From the NCBI GenBank assembly GCA_019058365.1, contig JAHPZE010000004.1:62001-126000 (forward strand): a stretch of DNA of 64,000 bases, written 5' to 3'. The notes below the pieces were generated by a model, which was not told the origin of the DNA, ran no database searches, and saw nothing but the letters and a program-made list of their open reading frames with translations. Position 1 is the first letter of the stretch, and each line of letters begins with the position of its first letter. Shown here piece after piece: positions 9,929 through 18,893 of the stretch. The stretch comes from Promethearchaeota archaeon. GTDB taxonomy: Archaea; Asgardarchaeota; Lokiarchaeia; Sigyniarchaeales; SOKP01. A program made the translations under genes and the position numbers.

Positions 9929-11440
9929 ATGCTTATGAAAAATTCAGATAAAATAATTTCAGTTGATATTTCTTCTAAGAAAGTTAAGATTGGTATAATT
10001 TCTGATAAATTGGAGTTAGAAACTGTTTCAGTTCAAGAATATGAGACCATCGATGAGGATATTAATGGTTTTGCTAAGAGATTTGATATGAAGGATATTT
10101 GGAATAAAGTTAAATTAGGTATAAAAAATGTTATAAAAGAAAATAAACCTAAAAAAATAATTGGTATATCTTCATGTGGACAAAGGATGGCTACAGTTTT
10201 TTTAGATAAAAAAGGAAATGAGATTTATGGAGGTCCTAACACTGACATGAGAGGTATTGATTCGGCCTATCTCATCGAAGATGAATTCTCAGAGGAAGAA
10301 TTATTCAGCATAACGGCACATAGTCCATTCTTTATGTTCACCCTAGCTCGCTTGTTATGGTTTAAAGAAGAGAAAGGAGTAGAATATGAAAAAATTAGCA
10401 AAATTTTAATGTTAGATGATTGGATTGCCTATAAACTTACTGGAGAGTTTTACACAGATTATACTTCTCTCGGAGAATCTCTCCTTTTTGATATTACTAA
10501 AAAAAGATGGAGTTCGGAAATTATTGAAGCCTTTGACATAAATCCTGGAATACTTCCAGAAATTGTTGAATCCAGCACAGTTATTGGAGACATAAAATTA
10601 GACTTAATAAAGGAATTCGGCATAAATCAAAAAATACTCCCTGTTATAAAAGGATGTGGAGATACGCAGGCTAATTTATTAGGTATGGGCGTAATTGAGG
10701 ATGGAAATATCGGAATTAGCCTAGGGACAACCGCGCCAATACATTTAGTTATTGATAAACCAATCATTGATCCCAACTTAAATTTTTGGACAAACTGCCA
10801 TATAATAAAAGATAAATGGTTGATTGAAGCTAGTACTGGAGGTACGGGTAGGGTGTATGATTGGTTCAAAAATGCGTTTATTTCAGATTCTAAGAGAGAC
10901 GCAAATGAAATTATGGATGAATTTTTAAGTAAAATTAAACCTGGAGCAGGTTCTACTTATGCATTTCTGGGGCCAGAGCTCATGGCAATTAAAAATCAAA
11001 CATCGATCAAGCGAGGGGTATTTATTTTTCCGCCACCTAGCATGATTGGTGAGGAATTGCCAAAATTAGAAAACTTTGCTCAAAGTGCTATTGAAGGTAT
11101 TTGTTTTGGGATTCTTGAAAATTTTCAAGCTTTACTTCAATTTGCCCAATCAGAAATAAAAACATTTTGTTCTGGGGGAATGGCTAAATCTTATGAATTT
11201 TGTAAGATCCTAGTAAATATTCTCAATCAAGAGATTTATGTTCCTAAATTTAAAGATTCTGCGTTTCTTGGTTGTGCAATAAATACCTTAATTGGTTTAA
11301 AATTATATCAAGATTATAGCACTATTGTTAATAATTTGATAAAACTCGAAAAATTCTCAGTTGAAACGCAGATATCAATTAAATATAAAAATATCTTCAA
11401 GGAATGGAAGAATTTAAAGAGACAGATGTCCAAATTATAG
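9929..11440 (+). CDS. FGGY-family carbohydrate kinase
   Basis: ATP-dependent kinase of the xylulokinase/gluconate kinase class acting on a sugar, polyol or ulose that cannot be named from sequence. It is 503 aa with the two ASKHA domains. The N-terminal phosphate-1 strand is ISVDISSKKVKIGII (unusual; the family normally has a DIGTTS-like turn). It also has SCGQRMATVFLD, MLDDWIAYKLTGE, KGCGDTQANLLGMG, SLGTTAPIHLV and, near 410, FCSGGMAKSYEFC (adenosine motif). A class II aldolase domain 1.5 kb downstream, fused to a dehydrogenase, suggests a kinase-plus-aldolase route for a ketose; that is an inference. The start is ATG, with a second in-frame ATG two codons later. Confidence 0.9.
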   Translation: MLMKNSDKIISVDISSKKVKIGIISDKLELETVSVQEYETIDEDINGFAKRFDMKDIWNKVKLGIKNVIKENKPKKIIGISSCGQRMATVFLDKKGNEIYGGPNTDMRGIDSAYLIEDEFSEEELFSITAHSPFFMFTLARLLWFKEEKGVEYEKISKILMLDDWIAYKLTGEFYTDYTSLGESLLFDITKKRWSSEIIEAFDINPGILPEIVESSTVIGDIKLDLIKEFGINQKILPVIKGCGDTQANLLGMGVIEDGNIGISLGTTAPIHLVIDKPIIDPNLNFWTNCHIIKDKWLIEASTGGTGRVYDWFKNAFISDSKRDANEIMDEFLSKIKPGAGSTYAFLGPELMAIKNQTSIKRGVFIFPPPSMIGEELPKLENFAQSAIEGICFGILENFQALLQFAQSEIKTFCSGGMAKSYEFCKILVNILNQEIYVPKFKDSAFLGCAINTLIGLKLYQDYSTIVNNLIKLEKFSVETQISIKYKNIFKEWKNLKRQMSKL

Positions 11441-11457
11441 ATATCTAACCTAAAATC

Positions 11458-12246
11458 TTATGAAATTCTCTTCTTTATAACTGATTCAATATTTACACCT
11501 TCTTTCCAATACCAATCAAATAAATCTATAGACCATTTTATAAAGACCTCATTATCATCATATAAACATTCACTATAATCAATTTTTCCTTCTCTACTTA
11601 AAAATAGTACCGCACTTTTATCAGAAACTAAAAGGCAGAAAAAAATTTTTTTTAACATACGAATATTCTGTGAAATGTTTATCTTTTGATAAAATGCATG
11701 GTGATCTTCCAGTTTTTCATATCCTTTTGATTCTAATACATTTTTATCAACTAGAGCTTTTATCTTAATGGACATATTATTAATTTTCCGTTCAACTGCG
11801 GGTAGTATTGAATCCTGAAATTGATCTGAGATTGCATAAATAAAATTTTCTGATTCTTTAATCATTTCCGACCATAACTCTATATTATGCATTGTCCCAA
11901 ATTTAATCTTTATTGTTTTTAATTTTCCTAACTGTAGGATTAAATTTAGGGGGAAATTGTTAATATCGTGATTATTAAAAAAAGTCTCATATTTTAAAGA
12001 TATTTCAAAAAGTTCTAATATATCTAAGAATATTTTACCAATGTTAGTAATAGTATATCTATTATCCATCGTCTTTTTAACTAGGTTTTTTTCAATAAGT
12101 CTTTTTAAGTGCCGAGAAATTTCTGATCCTCTAATATTTAAATCTTTTTCTAATTGGTTGTGCTTTTTTTTTCCCATATATAAACTCTTGAAAACCGCAA
12201 ATCGACCTTCATTTGAAAATTCAAAAAATAAATCATTAATTCTCAA
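11458..12246 (-). CDS. Winged-helix regulator, FilR1/DUF1724 type
   Basis: Transcription regulator of 262 aa. An ArsR-like winged helix occupies residues 1-85, with the recognition helix in GSEISRHLKRLIEKNLV and the wing in TMDNRYTITNIG. The rest resembles the FilR1/methanogenesis-regulator middle domain common in archaea (ELWSEMIKESENFIYAISDQ, CLLVSDKSAVLFLS), which probably senses a ligand. The start is TTG; no ATG lies upstream before the stop. It converges with the FGGY kinase (17 bp gap) and diverges from the SCP2-like gene, so either could be a target. Confidence 0.8.
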   Translation of the reverse strand: MRINDLFFEFSNEGRFAVFKSLYMGKKKHNQLEKDLNIRGSEISRHLKRLIEKNLVKKTMDNRYTITNIGKIFLDILELFEISLKYETFFNNHDINNFPLNLILQLGKLKTIKIKFGTMHNIELWSEMIKESENFIYAISDQFQDSILPAVERKINNMSIKIKALVDKNVLESKGYEKLEDHHAFYQKINISQNIRMLKKIFFCLLVSDKSAVLFLSREGKIDYSECLYDDNEVFIKWSIDLFDWYWKEGVNIESVIKKRIS

Positions 12247-12472
12247 GATAAAACAGAAGATTTTCTAATTTTAAAACTATTATTCAAATGCTTTAATACT
12301 ATATGAATTTAGATCAATTAAAAATTGTTTTTATCTTTCAAAATTTTTTTTATTTGATACAAATGGATTTAAAGGTTTTATATGGATAATTTATTACATT
12401 TTATAATCTTTTTATAAATACTAAAATAGCAATTAATTTTATTCTAATATAATTAATTAAAACGTGAAAAAG
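12247..12472. promoter_or_regulatory. Divergent promoter region, regulator / SCP2-like gene
   Basis: About 220 bp of A/T-rich DNA with no ORF between two divergent genes. A good archaeal TATA box, TTTATAAAT, lies at 12411-12419, about 55-60 bp before the plus-strand gene. A short inverted repeat CAATTaaaAATTG at about 12316-12328 could bind the neighbouring winged-helix regulator, but A/T-rich DNA makes such repeats by chance. Confidence 0.4.
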
Positions 12473-12823
12473 ATGGCAGAGTTCAAGAAAATTGAAGAAT
12501 GTTTGGAAGAAATAAAGAATAGATATAATAATAATGAAAAAGTTAGAAATAAATTAGCTAAATTTAAAGATTCTATCCAAATAAAATTCTCTGATACTGA
12601 CAGAAAAGTATTACTCTTGATTAATAAAGATGAGGGAATTGAAATAAAAGATAAGAGTGGGGATGATACAGCATCAGTAAAAATTGAATTTTCAGAAGAA
12701 CAAGCAATAATAGATTTATTTAACAAAGAATTAGGTGCTGTTAAAGCATATTCTGATGGGAAAATAAAAATAGTAGAAGGAAATATAAGAAATTTGATGA
12801 AACTTCGAAGTTTAATGTTTTAA
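12473..12823 (+). CDS. SCP2-like sterol-carrier-fold protein
   Basis: Small cytosolic protein of 116 aa resembling the SCP2 lipid-binding fold: an amphipathic N-terminal helix (FKKIEECLEEIKNRY), then beta strands IQIKFSD, VLLLIN, GIEIKD, TASVKIEF, and a closing helical part with KAYSDGKIKIVEGNIRNLMKL (the GKIKIeGd block of SCP2 proteins). It may bind a hydrophobic ligand or serve as an accessory domain. I choose ATG at 12473; an in-frame GTG lies three codons upstream at 12464. It stands alone before the dehydrogenase/aldolase gene. Confidence 0.7.
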   Translation: MAEFKKIEECLEEIKNRYNNNEKVRNKLAKFKDSIQIKFSDTDRKVLLLINKDEGIEIKDKSGDDTASVKIEFSEEQAIIDLFNKELGAVKAYSDGKIKIVEGNIRNLMKLRSLMF

Positions 12824-12902
12824 CTAAGGTTTTTTTATTTAATATTTATTTTTAATATATTGCAAATAAATGTAAATTTATTTATAGAAAAAAGTGTTAA
12901 TA

Positions 12903-14585
12903 ATGAAAGCTTTAATAACAGCAAAAATCACAAACGATTGTTTAAATGAATTAGAAAAGTTAATAGAAATAACGTATGAACCATGGAGAGAAACAGGGAT
13001 AATATATTTTGATGTAAAAGAACTTGTTGAGAAACTTAAAGATTATGATATTTTTATAACTGAAGCTGATGATTTAAAGAAAGAAGCTTTATTTGAGAAA
13101 ACTAACCTAAAACTTATCATATCATGTAGAGGCGATCCGTTTAATGTTAATTTAAAAGCTGCGACTAAAAATAATATTCTTGTTCTTTTTACTCCACTAA
13201 GAAATGTTGATGCTGTAGCAGAATTAACAATCAGTTTAATGTTGATGCTAGCTCGAAAATTACATAACGTTGATCGAGTAATTCATTCTGATGACTTTGA
13301 AATAGTTGAATTTGAAGACTATGTTGAATATTTAAATAAATTTCAAGGTATTGAATTAAAAAGTAAAATAATTGGAATTATTGGTTTAGGGCAAATTGGT
13401 AGAAGAGTAGCAAATAGGCTTAAACCCTTTGGAGTAGAATTTTTAATATATGATCCATATGTAGACGACGAAATTATTAAACTATATGGTAAAAGAGTTG
13501 AAATTGATTATTTAATGAAAACAGCTGATTTCATTACAATCCATTCAATAGCAACTGAAGAAAATGAGAGACTCATCAATAAAGAGCGAATTCTTATGAT
13601 GAAAAAAACAGCTTTTTTAGTTAATACTTCAAAAGGGAGTATTGTTGATTATGATGCTTTACGAAATGTTCTAGAAGAGGAAAAAATAGGCGGTGCCGCT
13701 CTGGATGTTTTTCCTCTTGAACCTATTGATGAGGATAATGAATTCATTGGATTAAAAAATGCTATAATCACCCCCCATATTGGAGGAGATACTGAGGAAG
13801 TAATAAAGAGACAATCAGAACTTTTGTTAAACGATTTGAAGAAGTGGTTAAACAAAGAAAGACCTCAATATGTTATGAATCCTGAAGTATTCAAAGAAGG
13901 AGAAAAAAACAGGTCTCCATATAGTAATAAATTTGACAGAATAAAAAAGGAAATTGTGGATTTATGTAAACAATTATTAAATGAAAAACATGTGATAGGC
14001 TCCGCTGGTAATGTAAGTGTAAGAATAAAAGATAAAGATAAAGAATTTGTATTAATAACTCCTAGTAATGTTCGTTATGACGAAATGGCACCTGAAGATA
14101 TTCTTATAATTGATATGGAAGGGAAAGTTGTAGAAGGTAAAAGAAATCCTTCTGTTGAGAAAAAAATGCACTTAAGTATATACAAAGAAAGAGATGATGT
14201 AAATGCAATTATTCATGCTCATAGTATTTATTCTACCGTTCTTAGTGCGTTAAAACTAACAATTCCACCAATTTTCGAAGAATTTGTTCCCTATATAGGT
14301 GGTGAAGTTTTATGTGCTGAATATGGGGAAGCAGGTACGGAAGAATTAGCAGATGGTGTATTAGCAGTATTAGAAGAGAGAAATGCTGTCTTACTTGCAA
14401 ATCATGGAAATCTATGTTGTGGTAGTCATTTAGATGGAGCTTATACCGTATTACAATATCTTGAGAGAGGAGCAAAGATATATTATCTAGCTAAACTTGT
14501 AGGAGATCCAAATTTGCTACCAGAAGACACTATAGACTATGAAATGGAAATATTTGATGTTTTTAAAGATTCCAAGAAAATTTAA
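12903..14585 (+). CDS. 2-hydroxyacid dehydrogenase fused to class II aldolase
   Basis: A two-enzyme fusion of 560 aa. Residues 1-325 form a D-2-hydroxyacid/phosphoglycerate dehydrogenase: GLGQIGRRVA NAD-binding loop, catalytic Arg in SCRGDPFNV, Glu in ALDVFPLEP and His in ITPHIGG. Residues 345-560 form a class II (fuculose/ribulose-phosphate type) aldolase: GSAGNVSVR, SVEKKMHLSIY, zinc ligands in HAHS and the late NHG, and EYGEAGTEEL. The linker is a Lys-rich stretch near 325-345. The aldolase may cleave a ketose phosphate to glycolaldehyde- or lactaldehyde-type products, with the dehydrogenase acting on a related 2-oxo acid; this coupling is inferred. The start is ATG at 12903, with a GTG three codons earlier. 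Confidence 0.9.
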   Translation: MKALITAKITNDCLNELEKLIEITYEPWRETGIIYFDVKELVEKLKDYDIFITEADDLKKEALFEKTNLKLIISCRGDPFNVNLKAATKNNILVLFTPLRNVDAVAELTISLMLMLARKLHNVDRVIHSDDFEIVEFEDYVEYLNKFQGIELKSKIIGIIGLGQIGRRVANRLKPFGVEFLIYDPYVDDEIIKLYGKRVEIDYLMKTADFITIHSIATEENERLINKERILMMKKTAFLVNTSKGSIVDYDALRNVLEEEKIGGAALDVFPLEPIDEDNEFIGLKNAIITPHIGGDTEEVIKRQSELLLNDLKKWLNKERPQYVMNPEVFKEGEKNRSPYSNKFDRIKKEIVDLCKQLLNEKHVIGSAGNVSVRIKDKDKEFVLITPSNVRYDEMAPEDILIIDMEGKVVEGKRNPSVEKKMHLSIYKERDDVNAIIHAHSIYSTVLSALKLTIPPIFEEFVPYIGGEVLCAEYGEAGTEELADGVLAVLEERNAVLLANHGNLCCGSHLDGAYTVLQYLERGAKIYYLAKLVGDPNLLPEDTIDYEMEIFDVFKDSKKI

Positions 14586-14616
14586 GATATAATAAGCTAA
14601 TATGTGGCTATTATTT

Positions 14617-15336
14617 TTATTTCCTATTTAATGATTTTAAAGCAGTTTTAGTTGATTCCTCTGCTTGTTCCTTTGTAACCATTCCAATGGTCACAGCACA
14701 TATATTATGCTTGGAAATATATTTAAATGCAATATCTGGTTTTATTTCTCCAGCTGCGAGAGTTTTCATGCCAATAAAATGAAAAGCTTTAGTATTATCA
14801 ACAATTTCTTCTAACCTTTCCAAGTTTCCCATTAAAAATCCATTTAGATTAAATGGTATCAAAATTACTCTTACATTTAATGAATTTTCTAAGCAATATT
14901 GAATTGTTGGAATTGGATCATGAGTTGCGATACCTGGAATAATACCATAACTAGAGATATCATCTAAAAGTCTCAATAAAGTTAATCCTTTTTTATCAGA
15001 AATCATTCCATGTACAAAAATCAGCTTTGCTCCAATTTTAATTAATGCATCAATTCTTGGATCTTTACCTGGATATGTAGATCCCATTATCACATAATCA
15101 CTATGTATTTCACTCATCATATATGCTGCTTCTAAAATTTTTCCACTTGGTATCACTTCAATGCCACGTGCCCCTTTTGCATAACTGCTTTCTAAAATCT
15201 CTAACATTGCATCTGGATTGTTCAAAAATTTCCTACGCCATTCAATTGCTTTAAATCCGAATTGTCCAGCACCTATAAATGGAGAAGTTCCAGTGGAAAC
15301 TAGTGGTATATCTATATCATCTATTTTACAAAAAAT
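14617..15336 (-). CDS. Predicted TIM-barrel protein with apparent ATT start
   Basis: Unrecognised protein, about 239 aa, with alternating strand-helix units like a TIM barrel (IEVIPSG, YVIMGSTY, LIFVHGM, GIIPGIATHDPIP, VRVILIPFN, FHFIGMKTLAAGEI, ICAVTIGM). The last two units resemble the C-terminal part of aldo/keto reductases. The first ordinary start is TTG at 15225, but in-frame protein-like sequence continues upstream (DIDIPLVSTGTSPFIGAGQFG) to a stop at 15355-15357 without ATG, GTG or TTG. The best candidate is ATT at 15334-15336, preceded at 6 nt by an AAGGG Shine-Dalgarno-like element. Alternatively, one base is missing in the T run, which would restore an ATG nearby. It is divergent from the DapA-like/kinase fusion. 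Confidence 0.65.
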   Translation of the reverse strand: MFCKIDDIDIPLVSTGTSPFIGAGQFGFKAIEWRRKFLNNPDAMLEILESSYAKGARGIEVIPSGKILEAAYMMSEIHSDYVIMGSTYPGKDPRIDALIKIGAKLIFVHGMISDKKGLTLLRLLDDISSYGIIPGIATHDPIPTIQYCLENSLNVRVILIPFNLNGFLMGNLERLEEIVDNTKAFHFIGMKTLAAGEIKPDIAFKYISKHNICAVTIGMVTKEQAEESTKTALKSLNRK

Positions 15337-15531
15337 TTTAAACCCTTCATCACGTTAAAAGTAAAATTTATCTTAATTTGATATGTGATTATTATGAAAA
15401 TAATTATAAAATTTTAAGGCTATTCTTATTGAAATAAATCTACAAAAATCATATTAAATCATAAAAATTATTATTCATTAAACGCAAATGAAATGCAATT
15501 TTGTTTCTGATTTATAAAAGAGGAGACTAGA

Positions 15532-17610
15532 ATTTCACAAATTAATGGTGTTATATGCAATACTTTAACGTTTTATAATGAAGATCTTGAAATAATCGAA
15601 AGTTTAAATTCTCTTCTTCTTCGACATATTCTTACAAACGATGCAAATTGTCTGCTTCTTTTTGGAAACACTGGTGATGGTGAGTTATTTTCAATAACCG
15701 AGAAAATAAAACTTATCGAAATTGCAAAAGAGATAACAGAGAAAAAAGTACCCATACTTGTTGGAATTTATGGTAATCAAGTAGACGACATTATTGATCA
15801 GATTGAAAATATAGGTAAAAAATTCGAAGATCTAAATTTTATGCTCTCTCCTCCTATTTCAGAAAAAAAGACTACAGATACTATAAAATCTTATTTTGAA
15901 AATATTTTAGGTTCAGTCAACCCTAAAAATCAGATTTATTTGATAAATAATCCCCTTCGATTTGCTGGAAATGAGATCGAACCAGATTTGTTGCAAAATT
16001 TAATGGAATTCACTAATCTGAAAGGATTAAATGATTCATTTTATAATATTAAAAAATGTAAATCTTATATTCAACTTTTAAACAAAAATTTTTCTGTTAT
16101 TTGTGGATTAGAAGAAAATTTTCAAAGTTTTTTTCAATTAATACCACTAAATCAGAGAATATATAGTGGAATTGTTTCTAGTATAAGTAATCTAGGTAAT
16201 ATGTGTTCAAAATTATATAAATATGCATTAGAAGATAATATCTTAGAACTTTTAAAAATCCAAGAACATATAAATGATATTAGACATAAAATTTACGAAG
16301 TTAAAAGCAATGAAATTAGGGAACAAATTGGTTTGAAGTACGCTTTTTTACATTTATATAAAGATTTAATATCAAGCATTAAGAATGATAGATATTATAT
16401 TGATGAAATATTGGAAACTCAAGTTGATCCAATAAGTAAAGAAAGAATTGAAGCCACTGTGAATTATTTATTAAATCAGAAACAAATTTATAAATTATAT
16501 TTTATAAGTAAAAAAGATCTTTACCGATTTGATGAGATCATAGATATATTTTCAAAAATAGATGTTTTAGTTGAACAAGGTAAGGTTAAAAAAATTAAAG
16601 GTCCTTATATTGTTGATATTAATACACTCTATAGAGTAAAATTTGAAAATAGTCAATTAGTCTTCAGATTTTGCACAAATCAATCTTTCCAATTTGAAAA
16701 TTCAATTAAAGAAAAGCTCTTATATCCCTTTTTAGATAAAAAACTAAATCCAAATGATATTGAATTAAGACAGAAAGTAAAAGAGATTTTAAATACAAGA
16801 TCAGGTACTTATCTCTTCACTAAAGAAAATCCTCCTATAATCCCAGTAAGTAATCTAATTTATTATGATGAAACTAAGGAGATTATTCCTTACATATTCT
16901 CAGTACAAGATTATATTCGAGGAAAACCTCTATTTCAGCTCATAAACCAATACATAAATGAGGGAAAAAATTTATCTATAAAAAAATTTCTTGATTTATT
17001 TAGTAATTTAGGCGATCATTTAGGACATCTTCATGAAGTAAAATTTAATTGTTTTTATAAAAATATTAATAATATTGGAGAAAATATGAAGATCTCCTAT
17101 ATAGATGTCCTCGAAAATGAATTTGAAGAAAAAATTGAGGCGGCAAAGAAAAATAAAATTGATTTTGCTGACGAAATTAGAGCTTTCTTTAGAGATAACA
17201 GGGTATTAATTGAAGATGAAACAGAATATGTTCTTTTACATAATGATTTTAAAAGTCAGAATATTATTGTTAAGGATGAACTAGGCAGTATTAAAATTAA
17301 TGGTATTGTAGATTTTGATAAATGGTGTATTGGCAGTAGAGCTCAAGACTTCATTAAAATTGATTATTGGATTTTAAAACCTTTAAATAATCCTTTATTT
17401 TATAGCTCATTTTATGATACATATTCTAAATTTTATACTATAGATAGTGATTTTAAAAAAAAAATTGAATTATATAAATTATTTTGGCTTTTGGATGAAT
17501 ACAATTTTGAATCAGAATTAATAAGAAAGTCAGATCAAATGAATATTACAAGAATGCCATCAACACTATTAGAAAATTATTTATTTGAAATCAAAACGAT
17601 AATTCGATGA
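15532..17610 (+). CDS. DapA-like TIM barrel fused to APH-type phosphotransferase
   Basis: About 692 aa with two domains. Residues 1-300 align with dihydrodipicolinate synthase/N-acetylneuraminate lyase: NGVICNTLTFYNEDLEI, the FGNTGDGELF loop at 44-53, IYLINNPLRFAGNEI near 135-145, GLNDSF near 165 and GLEENF. The residues equal to the catalytic Tyr (Ile138) and Schiff-base Lys (Asn167) are replaced, so the domain is probably not a classical aldolase. Residues 330-692 form an aminoglycoside/choline-kinase-like fold with HNDFKSQN near 570 and VDFDKW, both catalytic motifs intact. No ATG/GTG/TTG lies between the upstream TGA (15508-15510) and the conserved start. ATT at 15532 follows an AGGAG by 6 nt. 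Starting at the first ATG, 15841, would delete half of the barrel. Substrate unknown. Confidence 0.75.
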   Translation: MSQINGVICNTLTFYNEDLEIIESLNSLLLRHILTNDANCLLLFGNTGDGELFSITEKIKLIEIAKEITEKKVPILVGIYGNQVDDIIDQIENIGKKFEDLNFMLSPPISEKKTTDTIKSYFENILGSVNPKNQIYLINNPLRFAGNEIEPDLLQNLMEFTNLKGLNDSFYNIKKCKSYIQLLNKNFSVICGLEENFQSFFQLIPLNQRIYSGIVSSISNLGNMCSKLYKYALEDNILELLKIQEHINDIRHKIYEVKSNEIREQIGLKYAFLHLYKDLISSIKNDRYYIDEILETQVDPISKERIEATVNYLLNQKQIYKLYFISKKDLYRFDEIIDIFSKIDVLVEQGKVKKIKGPYIVDINTLYRVKFENSQLVFRFCTNQSFQFENSIKEKLLYPFLDKKLNPNDIELRQKVKEILNTRSGTYLFTKENPPIIPVSNLIYYDETKEIIPYIFSVQDYIRGKPLFQLINQYINEGKNLSIKKFLDLFSNLGDHLGHLHEVKFNCFYKNINNIGENMKISYIDVLENEFEEKIEAAKKNKIDFADEIRAFFRDNRVLIEDETEYVLLHNDFKSQNIIVKDELGSIKINGIVDFDKWCIGSRAQDFIKIDYWILKPLNNPLFYSSFYDTYSKFYTIDSDFKKKIELYKLFWLLDEYNFESELIRKSDQMNITRMPSTLLENYLFEIKTIIR

Positions 17611-17711
17611 TTTTTTCCTATAAAATTCATAAAGCTATTTAGAAATTCTGATTTATTATATTTGTTTATACTTATTATAAAAGAGATTTTATGAAAAAAA
17701 TAAAGTAAAGC

Positions 17712-18629
17712 ATGTCGAGATTTAAAAAAGAATTAAAGTTTGCGGTTAAATTGGTTCGTAAAGCAACAGAGATTACAGAATGGTTTAGAAAACACGGATT
17801 TGAATCATTCTTAAAGTCAGATCAATCACCTGTTACATTAGCTGATTTTGCATCTCAACTATATATTATATCAAAGTTAAAGCAACACTTCCCAAATGAT
17901 GAAATAATAGCAGAAGAAGAAAATTTCGAATTTATAGATTTAAAGGCAGAAAATCTTATAAAAAGATGTTTTAATGAATTAAGTTTCGAAAGATTAAAGA
18001 TCATAAAAGAAATTATTGGATTTAAAGGCAAATCTTCAGAACGACAATGGACAATAGATCCCATTGATGGCACAAAGGGATATCAAAAGGGCTTATCTTA
18101 TGCTATAGGTATTGGATTTATGGTAAAATCTACCCCTAGAGTATGTGCTATTGCAGTACCAAATTATAATGAAAAATTCTTAGCTATTTTTTCGGCTGAA
18201 GAAAATCAAGGTGCTCAAGCTTCATATGATGACAAGGATTTTAAACTGATTAGAGTCAATCAAAATGAAGTGATACAGAATATTCGTTTATGCCACTCAT
18301 TACATTATGATCAACCTTGGGTTCTTAATTTCGCAAAGAAAATTGGTATAAAACACTTCATTCAAATTGATAGTATGGCAAAATTTTGCATGGTAGCGGA
18401 AGGAACTGCTGACCTTTATATTAAACCATTAGATGAGAATCATTCATTTACTTGGGATTTCATGCCAGGAGATTTAATTGTAAGAGAAGCAGGAGGAGAT
18501 GTCACAGATTTAAACGGTGAGTATTTAAAATTTAAAAAAGAAAAATGTATATGGACTGCACCTGGTATTATTGCTTCAAATGGTAATATCCAAAAAAAAA
18601 TTTTAGAGTTATATCATAAAAATCAATAA
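17712..18629 (+). CDS. Inositol-monophosphatase-family phosphatase (Hal2/CysQ-like)
   Basis: Mg-dependent, Li-sensitive phosphatase family; closest in motif to 3'(2'),5'-bisphosphate nucleotidases that recycle PAP. It is 305 aa. Metal-binding motifs: EEE near residues 70-75, WTIDPIDGTKGY near 115-126, and the C-terminal TWDFMPGDLIVREAGGDVTDLNG. The insertion before DPIDGT (EIIGFKGKSSERQ) is typical of Hal2-like members. A sugar-phosphate or inositol phosphatase is possible. The start is ATG at 17712. It follows the DapA-like/kinase fusion by 100 bp on the same strand, so the kinase and phosphatase might act in one pathway. Confidence 0.87.
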   Translation: MSRFKKELKFAVKLVRKATEITEWFRKHGFESFLKSDQSPVTLADFASQLYIISKLKQHFPNDEIIAEEENFEFIDLKAENLIKRCFNELSFERLKIIKEIIGFKGKSSERQWTIDPIDGTKGYQKGLSYAIGIGFMVKSTPRVCAIAVPNYNEKFLAIFSAEENQGAQASYDDKDFKLIRVNQNEVIQNIRLCHSLHYDQPWVLNFAKKIGIKHFIQIDSMAKFCMVAEGTADLYIKPLDENHSFTWDFMPGDLIVREAGGDVTDLNGEYLKFKKEKCIWTAPGIIASNGNIQKKILELYHKNQ

Positions 18630-18739
18630 ATTTATTTATTAAACCAAATCGTATGATGGTATAATTCACCAAATTTGTTTATCAAATATTAAATTATAGA
18701 TCTATTAAAAAATATACAAATTAATAAAAAATAATAAGA

Positions 18740-18892
18740 ATGGAGATTATTAGTTCTAATTCTCAATATCCAAAGGGATTTAAAATTGAATACATCGGTG
18801 CGATGATGAGATTAAGCGAAGAAAGTTTGAGAAACTTTATCTATTCGTTTAATCTTAGGACGGTTGAAGTTAATCTAAACAAAAAAAAATAA
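18740..18892 (+). CDS. Possible 50-aa small protein
   Basis: Short ATG-started ORF of 50 codons with mixed hydrophobic and charged residues (GFKIEYIGAMMRLSEESL, NFIYSFNLRTVEV). I do not recognise it. It ends one base before the convergent SUKH gene stop. It could be a small protein or the remnant of a longer one. No clear ribosome-binding site is seen. Confidence 0.3.
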   Translation: MEIISSNSQYPKGFKIEYIGAMMRLSEESLRNFIYSFNLRTVEVNLNKKK

Positions 18893-18893
18893 T

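Noticed and set aside
15841..17610. Start of the DapA-like/kinase gene at ATG 15841
   Set aside because: The 300 bases upstream encode in the same frame the first strands of the barrel (GVICNTLTFYN, FGNTGDGELF, VPILVGIYG), so starting at 15841 deletes conserved structure.
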